From Lodderomyces elongisporus (Eukaryota > Ascomycota > Pichiomycetes > Serinales > Debaryomycetaceae), in the NCBI RefSeq assembly GCF_030384665.1, contig NC_083675.1, forward strand, positions 2,166,001 through 2,230,000: 64,000 bases of DNA, read 5' to 3'. The notes beneath the pieces were generated by a model that had not been told where the DNA came from, did not search any database, and worked only from the letters and a program-made list of their open reading frames with translations. The position numbers and the translations under genes were made by a program. Shown one piece after another: positions 51,059-61,864 of the stretch (position 1 is the stretch's first letter; each line of letters starts with the position of its first letter).

Positions 51059-51880
51059 TTGTTTGCAATATAATTGATTGAACTAATAGTTCATGTATTT
51101 TATAGATGGATAGAAATGGGTGATGGTTATGTTGATGATGATTTGGTGAAAGAATATGAATGCAAATGGGAAATTAGAATGACCTAATAATGGTTTGTGG
51201 GAGGAGAAAAAGGGGGATATGGTGATTCAAGATTCAATAAAAATGGAAGGAGTGAGCAACTAGTAAGCTCGTTGGTCTTCCAGTTGTATACTCAATTGGT
51301 TGTAGCAGCAAGAAATGATCAATTGATTCTTGCTTTGTGTGCTAGGGCTTTGGAAAATACAAGCTTTGGGAGATACAAATTTTGATTCTTTTTTTTTTTA
51401 TTATTTTTTTTGGGAAACTTTAATGATCAGGACACAATGGTAACTGGTATGGTTGACTAGAGATCCCTATCTTATCCAAAAAAAAGAAAAAGTAAAAAAA
51501 AAAAGCTTTGTATTCTTATTGAATTGGTTTGTTGCTTATTAAATTCGAATTGGTTGCTTTCCTTCTCTCTTCTCTCTTCTCTATTCTCCATTAACTTTAT
51601 ATCCTGCTTCCTTCTCTGTCTTTTAACAATACCCTTTTGTATCCTTTTCCCTCACTATATATATATAGATATATATATGTGTATATGTGTATATGGATGT
51701 ATATGGATGTATTTACCTTTATCTAATAATAGAAGTATGGTTGCAATTTATTATTTTCCGTGTGCAAACTGCGACTTAGCGTAAGGAGGTGATTGGAAAG
51801 GGTAAATGGGTTGTGGTTATTTATTTTTTTTCCTCAACCCTCGTGGACAAAAAAGAAGGGCTAAATTATAGATTAGAATA

Positions 51881-51952
51881 TTTCTTTTTCTTTTTCTTTT
51901 TCTTTTTCTTTTTCTTTTTCTTTTTCTTTTTCTTTTTCTTTTTCTTTTTCTT
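51881..51952. repeat. (TTTTTC)n hexanucleotide repeat, 12 units
   Basis: Twelve near-perfect copies of a 6-bp pyrimidine unit, in the WSC upstream region. Confidence 0.95.
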
Positions 51953-53718
51953 AACAAAAGAAAAAAAGAAAAGGTATATTGATTCCAAAGGGGGAGGGGA
52001 GAAGAATGGGAAGGGGTAACAAATGAGTAGTAGGTGGCTTTAGTTGTCCTTGTCTTTGGTTCTTATACCAATCTCTTGTTTCTAAACTGATGAAGCTCCA
52101 ATAAGTTTCTTGTGGTTTTGCTTTTCTGGTTGATTTAATGAAAAGGAAATGGAAATGGAAATGGAAACAGAAAGGAAAAAAAATTAAGGTTTCAAAGTCT
52201 CTGTTTTACAAGTGACGAGAGGAAACCATTCGTTTTACCGAGCTTATTCTAAATTTGTTGATTTTTAATAATTTTATTTTATTTTTATTAAATTAGCTTA
52301 ATGTGTATTGTTTGGTTTTGAAATGAGATGAGAAAAAGAAGAGTATAAGGATTAATTAGAAATTAGAAGGATCCCCCACTATACTTATACATCTACATAT
52401 AAGAACATTCATCTCAAGGATAAGAGTGGAGTCTGTTGTTGTGCTTGGTTTATTGTTGTTCTGCTTGGTTTATTTATTTTGTACGATTGCAATATAAAAA
52501 AGAAGGAATAGACATTTTGTGCAACATTTGTTATTTTTTTTTTTTCCCATTATCAACAAATATCCATTTTCCTTACTTGCCCTCTAACCCATTCTTCCTT
52601 GACACTCCCTCCCTCCCCCCCCCCAAATGTACAATGAACTGTTTCATGCATTGCGCATGTCTCGAAAACAATCACTAGAGAGAAAGAGAAATTAACCAAA
52701 GATTGTGAAGAAGGGCAACTTCTGGCGGAAGAGCAAGGAATGCAAAAACAAAGAGACAAAGAGACAAAAAGAGATGAAGGGCAGAAATTTTATAGCTAAA
52801 TTTTCTATTTTATTTTTTTTTGCATATCGAGGGTACAATCTACAGCAAGTCAAGAGCAAATCTTGAGTAGAATCTTGAGTAGAATCTATTGTCCATGTAC
52901 TTTGTCCTTTTCCCAAGTCTTTTTATCTTCCTCAAATTTCAAATGTCAAAATTTCACAAATTTCACAAATTTCAATCTTTTTGTTTGTTAATTCTATTTT
53001 TTATTTATTCTTGGTTCTTGTCACTTGGTATAACAAGGCAAGTACTAGATTGTCCATTTTCATACTTTGTTTCTTTTTTAAAAGTATCCATATTTGAATT
53101 GTGGTTATACCAAAAAGAGAAGGTAAAGTCAAAATTGAAAAAAAATAACAATAACAAAACAGATGCTCAGCTGACTGACATGTTTACACATGGAAAGAAG
53201 GGAAGTAATGAGAAGGAAAGGTTTGTTGTATGGATTACGCCGGCCTTGTCTTTGGGATAATACTAAAACCATGCATATCCGCTTTTCCACCTCCCTTTCT
53301 CACTCTCATTCTCTTTTGTGGTTGTTGTTGTTGATTTTCTTTTTTTTTGTATATATATATATACTACATATCTTTTGTTTACCTTCTGCGCAATCGACAA
53401 TTGCTATATTCCTCAAAACAAAAAAAAAAAAAGATGCAATCGGGCCCTTCCTTTATCATGGATACCCAGTGAATGAGTATGGGATTATAGTTGTCTGTTT
53501 TTGGTATATAGTACAAAATATCGGAAAAAATGGAAAGTAATGTCAAAGTAGTAAACTTTTAAATATTTACCTTACACCCTTTTGTAAAACCTCTTTTTGC
53601 TTTCTGCTTCCAGAAAGTAGCTCGAAGGAACATATGGAGGGGCGTTGAGTTAAGGTTGAGTTGAAATTGCGCAAACAATTCTTCGTATCTTTGAATGAAC
53701 AGCCCCCCCTCCCCACCC

Positions 53719-53756
53719 CACTAGCTCCACTAGCTCCACTCGCTCCACTCGCTCCA
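53719..53756. repeat. 10-bp tandem repeat (CTAGCTCCAC / CTCGCTCCAC)
   Basis: Four copies: two CTAGCTCCAC and two CTCGCTCCAC, just after a C-rich run. Confidence 0.85.
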
Positions 53757-55268
53757 ATTTCATCTGTCCACGGCGGAAGAGAAAGAATTGAAAATAAATA
53801 AAAAATTTAAAAATAAATAAAAATAAATAGAAGAAAAAGGAAAAATTTTACATAATAGAGTCATGTTTAACACTCCAAAGAGTTTTGACCACAACACCCA
53901 TCATGAATCTTGAGGATTTCATTTCAGATGATTGTTCTTTTATTCTGTAAACACTGTTTATCACAATTTTACTTGTTTCTTTAATTTGTTCAATTTTAAA
54001 GTTTTTTTTTTTTTTCATCCTGTCAAAAATTATCTCCGATGGATATGAGTTAGAGAATAGCGATGGAGGGGTGGGATGAAAGTTACACAAAATAAGCAGG
54101 ATTATTAATTTTTTTTTTTTTTTTGGTAATTCAAAAAAATTTCAAATGTGCTTTTAATGAATTTGAATCTTGCAAAAAAGACAAAAGAAAAAAAAAGAAA
54201 GTAACCATTCTTTCTATTCATCTTCTCGAAGTGCAATCTTTCTTCTGTTTAGAGTATGTGCCACGGACTTCATTACCCATCCTTTTGCACATTCTCGTGA
54301 TTACTCACCTGCGAAATTGTAAAGTACAAAACTATGTATTAGCCAAGAAGTTTAAAGTACAACAAATCTCTTTGTTTTTGTTTTGTATTAATTTTTTCTT
54401 CGTATATTTTTAATTAGCAAACCTTCAGTTTCAAAAAGAAAAGGATAGCATTAAGCAACGATTGATTTTTGCACAACCGATTACACTAACAACATCCATA
54501 GTCAACTACTACCACTACTACAATAACAACAACAACAACTACAACGGTTAGGGGGTTCTACAAAATTATGTTGTCTCAGAATCCCATTTTTGTTTCTTTT
54601 TTTTTTTTTTTTTCAAGTCTCAAAATCAAAAAAGAAAAAAATAAAGCTAAAGCTAAAGAACATAGCCTAAGCCCTTGTTTATCTCCTTCTTCATATCCCC
54701 AGTCTTAGCTAAAGCAAGAGAGAACAAAAAAGAAATAATACAGTAGTATAGATAAGGAGATGGGATGCTGATGATCCATTACCTCCTAGTACAAAGAGAG
54801 CAAACATGGCAAAAGATCAATAAGTTGCTGCTGCTGCTACTGCTACTGCTACTAAAGCTAAAGTTGAGGCTGCTGCGATAGGCAAGCACGTTGCCGTTTT
54901 CGGTAAACACTGTTTTGCTTTTATTATCCACTATGCTTTTGGACAATAGAATATATATATTTTTTTTTTTTGGTTCCTTTAACAAATTATGCATAGATTT
55001 TGATTTTGATTTCAATTTTAAATTCAATTTTAAATTCAATTTTAAAAACATTCGGAATACAAAACAAAAAGATATACCGAGACTCAAGAAGTAAATACAC
55101 CGAGCCATTCAGTTCAATAGGTCAACAAATAAGTGTGGAAACTGTTCTTTTTTTGTCTTTTCCTCCCGGATGTCTTTACTTCTTTTTTATTGAATTTTTA
55201 AAATACCGGATATGCTTTTGGATTCCAGTAGGTTCATATACACAAGGTGTTTATAAAAAGTTAATATG

Positions 55269-55722
55269 TGTCACAGTGCGACACACACTGGACGCTCTGT
55301 GCCCTCGTTTCCGCTAAGTGAATATTTGGAGAATATTGCACGACATGGGAAACTTGAAACTTCAAACGAGATGAGTTAATATAAAAATGAACGAGAAGTG
55401 GTAAAATTAACTTATCACGTTTATATAAAAATATCGGTTAAATACATAATTTAGACGGTCAACTACATTGAACACAAATCACTAGGTGAACGTGCAGAGT
55501 GTGTACTCTCACAAGTCTCCTTACTAGTGACTTTGTATGAGACAATTTACTCTCTCAACTTATGAGCATTGAGACCTTTATAGGTGCGATCATTGACAAT
55601 TACACTTAGTTGGAATATAGCCTATCAAGTTACGAACTCAAACCGCTGGTATCGGTGAGCTACCAGCTCAAACCGATGCTCAGCAGTCGTACACTTGTTA
55701 CTTGTGACAGTGCTATGCGACA
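55269..55722 (-). mobile_element. Solo LTR (454 bp), inverse orientation, 5-bp target duplication ATATG
   Basis: Exact length match to the LTR at 39073-39526, in opposite orientation. Ends are TGTC...GACA. Flanking duplications ATATG at 55264-55268 and 55723-55727 are perfect. About 96% identical to the other copy by eye, with most differences in the central-right 150 bp. No retroelement genes between or beside the copies; 15.7 kb of host genes separates them, so they are independent insertions. Confidence 0.93.
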
Positions 55723-56744
55723 ATATGTAAACAAAAGGTAATCATATGCTTTGCATCCCAAAATTAGTGAATGAGGTATTTTATTTTGACCTGCTCTATT
55801 CACTCCAGTTTCTCCAGGTCATTTGGTTGTTTTCATTTTACTTTTCTACTCTTTCCAACTTCCGACTTTACCTATTTTGCTTTTTTTTTTCTGGGGATCT
55901 TAGTTTACATCTATTCTTGTTTGATATAACTGTAACTACGGTCATTACCAATACTTTAGTTGTAGTAGTAATAATGGTAATAGTGGTGGTGGTGGTAGTT
56001 GTTGTTGTACTTGTTGAGGATGGTGGCTAACCGCCTCAGCGGGTAAAGCTCTAGGCTCTACAGAGATTTCCCCGAGATACAAGAATAGAACAAGAGAGAA
56101 AGAACAAATGGAAAACGAGGAAGAAGAGGTTATGGATAGTCAATGTTGAAAAATTAGCCAAATCCCTACGGAGTGTGAATTACAGCTTTGTCGTGATAGT
56201 TGGTATTAGAGAAGACTAGGGTGAGTTGGGATTGGATAGTTCATTCTGAATTATTTATTATAGTAAGCGTTATTAGTAACAGGCAAAAAAAAAGCATACT
56301 CAGGAAATTTTGAATGACTTTTAAACAAAACAATGATAAAATTTACTTGTGTGGTTTAAACAGAAAAACTCGATAACCAAAGAGAAATTAAAAACTTATT
56401 TACTGTAAACAGAAATTTACCTTTTTATGTTGTCTTATTTCCCCTATCCCATTGGACTCATTCTTTATCTATTGTAGATATATGTACAAAAAAAAGGGTT
56501 GATATTATTTCGAATATATCACGTGATTGCTTTCAATCATGTGATAAGTCAATATAAGAGAATTATTGACTTTACTAGTATTAAAAACACTAATATTGTT
56601 CACAGTTTAGTTGAAAAAAAAATAAATAGGCCAAAACACCTTACTTTGGTTCATTATAATCTATTCATTACATTTATTCATTACATCTCTATCTTTTATA
56701 TATAGTTTAAACCTCTCTCATCCACTTGCAAAAATGATACTCTC

Positions 56745-56779
<35 letters not shown>

Positions 56780-56836
56780 CATATTAGAAGAAGCAACTAA
56801 CTCAAGCTTCGTGCTTGTTTTTTTTCAACCACTTCA
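55723..56836. other. Gene-free region between LTR and AEP3
   Basis: 1.1 kb. It has a GGT-rich run near 55983-56003, a GC-richer patch (56022-56080) with D-arm-like sequence CTCAGCGGGTAAAGC but no T-arm, the palindrome TCACGTGA (56519-56526), and a TA run near 56748-56774. No gene supported. Confidence 0.7.
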
Positions 56837-58789
56837 TCACTCTTCCAACAATTTCCTTTTCAAAAGTTTTTGTTTTAAAAACTCTGATTCGTTGCTAGCA
56901 TTCAACCTCGCTAATCTCTGCTTATCTCTTGATCTATTAAACCTAGCACGAATCCCATTCATCACATATTTGATTTCATTTTCAGGCAAAAAAGTGGTTT
57001 GATCTTCAACAAATTGACTCCATCTCAGATTCGTATTTGCCATTTTCAACTTCTGCCATTTTATCTGCTCCTCTAAAGTAAATTCTTGCCACGGCAATGG
57101 CAAGGGCAATGGCAAAGATTTACCAAGGTTACTATTGAGAAACTCAACTGTGGCTTGTAAACGCAATAGCCGGTTCCTTGTTTCACGTGCCAATATTTTG
57201 TAATTTTCAGGTATCATTTTAGAAACATTATCACAGGATAAAGATACCGAGTTCTTGGGAAGATTAAGGTACATTGTTGCATCATGGATCAAGCCTCTGA
57301 TTAAAAATAATAAAGGTGGGATATTCCGTACATCTGTAAAGTCATCAATTGCACTCTGAATCATCATGGTATAGATTTTCAAAAGCCTTGGAGGAGCAAT
57401 GTTTGAGTCTAAACTGCTTTTTAACAAGTACTTGCAATACTCTTCAAACATAAACTTTGACCTATATTTCAAAGTTTTATTCTTTTTCAACCCACTGAAA
57501 TGAAACTTTAGCGCATAAACATAATCATCAAGTCCACGAGTACTGCTGTTAATGCTGTTGATGTTGATGCTCCTACTACTTAATTCAGGCTCTTGCCCAT
57601 ATCTTGATTTGTGCTCAATGAGTTTATGCCTCGTCAAATCATCATTTCTCCAATCTATAATCTTCAAGTCATGCTCAAGAAATTTAATAACTTTATCTGT
57701 AACTTGAGTAGTATCCATATAGTCATCTAAAACGCGCATCTGTAAACCCTTTGTGATGGGAATCTTCTCCTCTTTCACTATTTGCCAAAAACGCTCCTTG
57801 AGTCGTCGGTTGCGTATTGTATCATAGATAGTTGTCCAGGTGTTTAGATTCACATGTATACCCAAGGACTCCGCAAGTCTTAAATACTTGAGCACGAGCT
57901 GGAAAGTATTGGTGTTGGATCTGATTCGCGAGTGTTTAACACAAATCTTAAGCATAAGCTCAATTGTTTGGTAATTCAAGTGGTGCCCATCCTCATTCAT
58001 AATCAAAACAAGGTCTCTAGCAAACAAACTCTGGTTCTTATCACAGCCAAAAAATTTAATCAAATAATTGAATGTTGTTGCAGAGCGAAACGGTTTAAGC
58101 TCATTATTGGTGATGCTATGCGTATTTAGTAGAATTTGAGGTATGATCCCTGACTGTAGACTCGATGAGTTTCTATAATGATGTTTAGTATGCGTCAAGT
58201 TGTAAATATACTCTTCAAAGTTTTCCTTGGTCAATGGGTTTGGCAACTGCGGAATCTCGTGGAAGTTGTCCATGCGTAGTCTTTGTCGTCTATTCATTTG
58301 TTCTGTTGCCAACAAATGCTCGAGATATATTTTGCTCTGTACGTTTTTCAAATGTGGCGGGGTTATTCGAATCAAGTATTTCATCATACTGTCAAAGTAT
58401 GGTTTTTGTTCCTTAAACGAACTTAGTTGGTCATGTAGATTATTTGACGTCTGTCGCTTCCAATTCGATATTGCTGCATCTGCGTCGTAGGGTAGTCGAT
58501 CATGAAAAGACTTAAGGCTCGATACACTAAGCGGTTGTAGATAATTTTGAAATAATGCACGCTGATAATGTTTTAAATCTAGTTGGTTGGTCATTTTCCT
58601 TTCTATTGGTGTAAAACTTGTTTCGCTGGATGTCGTCAGTCGAGGATGCTGTAGCAGCAGTTGCAGTGACACCGATGTAGGGTGTGATATTCTCTCATCT
58701 GAATACTTTACGTCGTTACATGTACTAATAGGTTCAGCAAACCTAATCGTGGGTCGACCTTTAGAAACTGCATTCTTGAGTTGAATCAT
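56837..58789 (-). CDS. AEP3: Mitochondrial ATP6/8 mRNA stability factor, Aep3-like (PPR family)
   Basis: 650-aa helical protein. The stretch at about residues 180-320, with FEEYIYNLTHTK and then SSSLQSGIIP, LKPFRSATTFNYLIKFF and VNLNTWTTIY, resembles S. cerevisiae Aep3 in both sequence and spacing. Aep3 is a PPR-like inner-membrane factor that stabilises the bicistronic ATP6/8 mRNA. PPR-type helix pairs can be seen at about 225-345. The N-terminus is basic with few acidic residues before residue 22, consistent with mitochondrial targeting. The C-terminus is Lys/Arg-rich. An in-frame stop precedes the chosen ATG. The assignment is by remembered similarity, so a profile search should confirm it. 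Divergent from RPC10. Confidence 0.68.
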   Translation of the reverse strand: MIQLKNAVSKGRPTIRFAEPISTCNDVKYSDERISHPTSVSLQLLLQHPRLTTSSETSFTPIERKMTNQLDLKHYQRALFQNYLQPLSVSSLKSFHDRLPYDADAAISNWKRQTSNNLHDQLSSFKEQKPYFDSMMKYLIRITPPHLKNVQSKIYLEHLLATEQMNRRQRLRMDNFHEIPQLPNPLTKENFEEYIYNLTHTKHHYRNSSSLQSGIIPQILLNTHSITNNELKPFRSATTFNYLIKFFGCDKNQSLFARDLVLIMNEDGHHLNYQTIELMLKICVKHSRIRSNTNTFQLVLKYLRLAESLGIHVNLNTWTTIYDTIRNRRLKERFWQIVKEEKIPITKGLQMRVLDDYMDTTQVTDKVIKFLEHDLKIIDWRNDDLTRHKLIEHKSRYGQEPELSSRSININSINSSTRGLDDYVYALKFHFSGLKKNKTLKYRSKFMFEEYCKYLLKSSLDSNIAPPRLLKIYTMMIQSAIDDFTDVRNIPPLLFLIRGLIHDATMYLNLPKNSVSLSCDNVSKMIPENYKILARETRNRLLRLQATVEFLNSNLGKSLPLPLPLPWQEFTLEEQIKWQKLKMANTNLRWSQFVEDQTTFLPENEIKYVMNGIRARFNRSRDKQRLARLNASNESEFLKQKLLKRKLLEE

Positions 58790-59165
58790 ATCATATCATG
58801 AGCTTCGTCAATAAGTTCGTGTTCAAGTTTTTGGGTCTTGTTCTTTAATTTTCTTTCCGTAAAAGTTTCAATTTCCAATTTTTTAAATTTGATCTTTTTT
58901 TTTTAATTTTAATTTTAATTTTTTTACTTTCTTTCTTTTCCCTCTTATTCCTTTTCCCTCTTTTTCCACTTTTTTTTCTCGCACTTCGAGATCGGGAACT
59001 TTTCATTTTTACTAAACAAAATGCCATCACAAAAATAAGACATACAAAGACGTTTCTTCCAATACATATTCATCGCCATCACTTTTTACACCTCCACATC
59101 CAGTGCCAACTGCAACCAACACCACTACCAACACCACTACCAACACCACTACCGCTGCATTAATA
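58790..59165. other. Divergent promoter, AEP3 / RPC10
   Basis: 376 bp, T/A runs, CTCG-rich around 58975-58995, and a CCAACACCACTA tandem repeat (about 59115-59155) just before the RPC10 ATG. No gene. Confidence 0.75.
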
Positions 59166-59387
59166 ATGGCATCTCCACAAAGAGAAGGATTCAGTATCCC
59201 ATCATCTATTTCACATGCTGCATTGGGACAAGTGACCAACAAATCGCTCGGTGTAAAGTACAACTGTGCGCAATGTGCTGCTTCATTTTCGTTGGGAAAG
59301 AATGATGCTATTAGATGTAAAGAGTGTGGTCACCGTGTTATTTACAAGGCCAGAACTAGAAGAATGGTGCAATTTGAAGCTAGGTAA
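59166..59387 (+). CDS. RPC10: RNA polymerase I, II and III shared subunit ABC10-alpha (Rpb12/Rpc10)
   Basis: Small zinc-binding subunit common to all three nuclear RNA polymerases, 73 aa (S. cerevisiae 70). Start at ATG 59166 gives [14 protein letters not shown], similar to the yeast N-terminus; the longer open frame begins only at GTG. Zinc ribbon: CAQC and CKECGHR; the conserved C-terminus [13 protein letters not shown] closes the protein. Convergent with MLH3. Confidence 0.96.
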   Translation: MASPQREGFSIPSSISHAALGQVTNKSLGVKYNCAQCAASFSLGKNDAIRCKECGHRVIYKARTRRMVQFEAR

Positions 59388-59755
59388 TAAATATGGAGAA
59401 AAATCTGAGTTGAATGAGAAATGGTATATGAAGAACGAAAGGCATATAAAGAAGATAGGATGACGGGATAGCTTGATACGAGTTAAGGTCTTGCTGTTGC
59501 ATACTTACAGGCTATGAAAGCTTTTTTAAACTCAAAAGCATCTTGATAGTGTAGCTATACCCGTTCTTTATGTAATGAATATAGATATTTTGACTTTTTT
59601 TTTTTCATAATTTTTATTTATTAAAAAGAGGACTTTTAACAAATGAGAGTGTAGAGACGAAACTTGACAGAACAAAATGAAACTAGAGAAAAGATAATCG
59701 AAATGATAGAAAATGAAACAAAACTCTAGTTAAAAATCCATTTCTCTCATTTTAC
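59388..59755. other. Convergent 3' region, RPC10 / MLH3
   Basis: 368 bp, AT-rich with a T run near 59597-59606. No gene. Confidence 0.75.
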
Positions 59756-61864
59756 CTATTTCAGTACAAACCTTGCTAGTGGCACCACTGAGGGTCGTCC
59801 ATGTGCACATTGGAATGGAAGTTTGCACCGACTCAATTCTTGTATCAAGCTGGACATCTCAGTAAAAGTTAGGGGGTCGCCAAACATGATTGCTGAACGA
59901 CAAGCCTTCGAATTGAGGAGGTCTATAATGGCTCGTGGTATATTGTGCGAAATTGCAAACCAATCTTCATCTTTAATGTTGAAATACTGATTCTTGACCT
60001 TGTTATTTACATCAAAACTGTGTTGTAAGAGCATATCCTTCATATACTTTGTATTGTTGCCTACTTTTGTAATGAGAACTTTTGGCAATTTTGTCACTGC
60101 TAGTTTAATTTGATCAATGATGATGTATTCAATTCCAAATAATTGGAAATTGGAAGCATATTGGTGGAGATATTGTAATTCATGTGGATGTAGGTCAATT
60201 ATTAATGGTTGGCAAAGTCTCAACCCTGGATTTGCAGACATTTCATCGACAAACTCTTTGATTAATTTTTCAATTTTAACCCGTTCGTCGCTCGCGTGTT
60301 GATCAAGAACAACTAATTGTGGTGCTGTTGGTGTTGGTGGTGGCGTTGGTGACTGTTGCACCTCTAGCTGATGCTGCAGGGGGTTATTGAAAAGCATTAG
60401 TAGAATAAATTTGTTATCTATTTGTCTGATGATTCTGCAATTATTCGGAGAAAGGTGCAAACGCCCAAAATTGATCTCATCTTCATTATAATCAGGGTTG
60501 TAATTGTAGTTATAGTTGTAGTTGTGGCCAACAGTAAGATAATTTGGAGAACAAAGCAGGGGTTGAATCATAGTCAGTATTAAAGTCAGGCCTTGTGGTT
60601 GAAAATGTCTTCCTTTAAAGATTCTATTCATCATATTACTTCTAGTCAAATTCTTTTCCCTTGATTTGTCATGAATCTTTTCGGGACTCGGCAGTAATTT
60701 TAGATACTCGCTTTTTATTTGACCTTCATTGGTTTTTTCATTTGCATTTACAAATGTTTTGAAAATCTTGCCAATGATATCTACGATAAACATCCATGAA
60801 TGTGAATCTTCTTTGATCTCAGCAAGGTCATTGCTTTTCACTTGTATTAAGAAACATGGAAACTTGCGTATCAGTTTGCCAGTGGACTTTGTAATTGAGT
60901 TGGTGGTGACATTGTTATTACTGGTGCTAATATTGTTAAAACCAAATCCCGATTTGATGAATATTTCATTAAACTGTGCTGAAATATTCCTTGATTGAGC
61001 CATAAGTTTGTTATTGACAAATATATATTGATGAGTTTTGGAGTTGACTGGTTCTAGTCCAATAATTCCAGTAAATTCAAAAGATTTATATCTTGCTTTG
61101 ATATTTTGCCAAGTAATTTGCAAACCAAAAAGGCTTTGCAATAACGTTTGTCCGTAATCATCATGCTTCGATGTAAGCTTAAATACTTGTTCAAATTGAG
61201 GTGCGTGACTATCTTTAATGCTAAATTCTAGATGTACTCCCAGGTTAAACAATAGCAATTTCAAGAAAACTAGCTTGATGCTATTAACAATCTTGTGTAC
61301 GGCCATTGCATGAATCTGTTTACGTCGAACTGGGAAATTGTAAAAGATGTTCTCTACACGGTAGACTGAGCCCTGAGTAACAGTTTCGATTTCACAAAAC
61401 TGTTTATAGGGCAGCGTCTGCATCAGCATCAGCGTCAGCGTCTGCATCAGCTTTTGCACTTGCATTTGCAGATTATCAGTGTTGTGTATTGTTACCGAGC
61501 CATCTTGAAAATTACTCTCCATTTTAAAAATGCTTTGAGCAGTTTTGTACTTGGACACAATTGAAAATTGTGAAACTGCCCCGATATAACCAATCAGTGA
61601 ACTACTATAAGCTTTGGTGGCGAAAGGATCTGGCTTCGAAGCACAGCTCAAGAGTTTCTCCAACTCTTTGCAAGTATAGCCATCGCCATCATCTTGTAGG
61701 TGGATACTTAATGAGTCTGAGTAAACTTTAACAGTAATAGTTTTTGGATTGCGTTGCAAACTGTCGTTTAGTAGATGTTCAAGTATGGAGTCAATAGTGT
61801 TGAGACATAAATGCGAAACTATCTGATTGATAACGTCGTCATTGAGCCTTTCTAGCCTAGCCAT
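59756..61864 (-). CDS. MLH3: MutL homologue Mlh3 (mismatch repair / meiotic crossover endonuclease)
   Basis: MutL-family protein that pairs with Mlh1 as a nuclease in meiotic crossing over and repair. It is 702 aa (S. cerevisiae Mlh3 715). N-terminal GHL ATPase: motif I keeps the catalytic Glu and Mg-binding Asn (ILEHLLNDS), motif II is DDGDGY, but the usual GFRGEAL-type motif reads GYIGAVS, a degenerate form. A repeat of CTG/ATG/CAG/ACG codons lies near residues 138-150. C-terminal endonuclease domain: DQHASDER (Asp521) followed by a Glu, ACRSAIMFGD, and CAHGRP, all the Mlh3 metal-binding set. Start ATG gives MARLERL. Divergent from HSP70. Confidence 0.92.
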   Translation of the reverse strand: MARLERLNDDVINQIVSHLCLNTIDSILEHLLNDSLQRNPKTITVKVYSDSLSIHLQDDGDGYTCKELEKLLSCASKPDPFATKAYSSSLIGYIGAVSQFSIVSKYKTAQSIFKMESNFQDGSVTIHNTDNLQMQVQKLMQTLTLMLMQTLPYKQFCEIETVTQGSVYRVENIFYNFPVRRKQIHAMAVHKIVNSIKLVFLKLLLFNLGVHLEFSIKDSHAPQFEQVFKLTSKHDDYGQTLLQSLFGLQITWQNIKARYKSFEFTGIIGLEPVNSKTHQYIFVNNKLMAQSRNISAQFNEIFIKSGFGFNNISTSNNNVTTNSITKSTGKLIRKFPCFLIQVKSNDLAEIKEDSHSWMFIVDIIGKIFKTFVNANEKTNEGQIKSEYLKLLPSPEKIHDKSREKNLTRSNMMNRIFKGRHFQPQGLTLILTMIQPLLCSPNYLTVGHNYNYNYNYNPDYNEDEINFGRLHLSPNNCRIIRQIDNKFILLMLFNNPLQHQLEVQQSPTPPPTPTAPQLVVLDQHASDERVKIEKLIKEFVDEMSANPGLRLCQPLIIDLHPHELQYLHQYASNFQLFGIEYIIIDQIKLAVTKLPKVLITKVGNNTKYMKDMLLQHSFDVNNKVKNQYFNIKDEDWFAISHNIPRAIIDLLNSKACRSAIMFGDPLTFTEMSSLIQELSRCKLPFQCAHGRPSVVPLARFVLK

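Larger units (their letters stand above)
51059..55268. other. Gene-free region upstream of the WSC gene
   Basis: 4.2 kb without a recognisable gene. It holds a (TTTTTC)n tract (51881-51952), C runs (about 52608-52624, 53703-53709), a 10-bp tandem repeat (about 53719-53756), TTTAAATTCAA direct repeats near 55008-55043 and GCT/CTG-like runs near 54827-54856. ORFs up to 123 aa (52889-53260) show only hydrophobic or low-complexity composition. Part of it is presumably the WSC promoter. Confidence 0.7.

Noticed and set aside
52889..53260. 123-aa ORF in the WSC upstream region
   Set aside because: Phe/Lys-rich composition from T runs, no domain or conserved motif.
39073..55722. The inverted LTR pair as flanks of one element or of a centromere core
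   Set aside because: Each LTR has its own, different target duplication and the interval holds ordinary host genes, so they are independent insertions.
56185..56205. TTGGTATTAGAG, resembling a retroelement primer-binding site
   Set aside because: It is not adjacent to an LTR end and has no following gag-pol.
59103..59165. Longer N-terminus of RPC10 (Thr/Asn repeats)
   Set aside because: Begins at GTG; the ATG at 59166 gives the conserved length.
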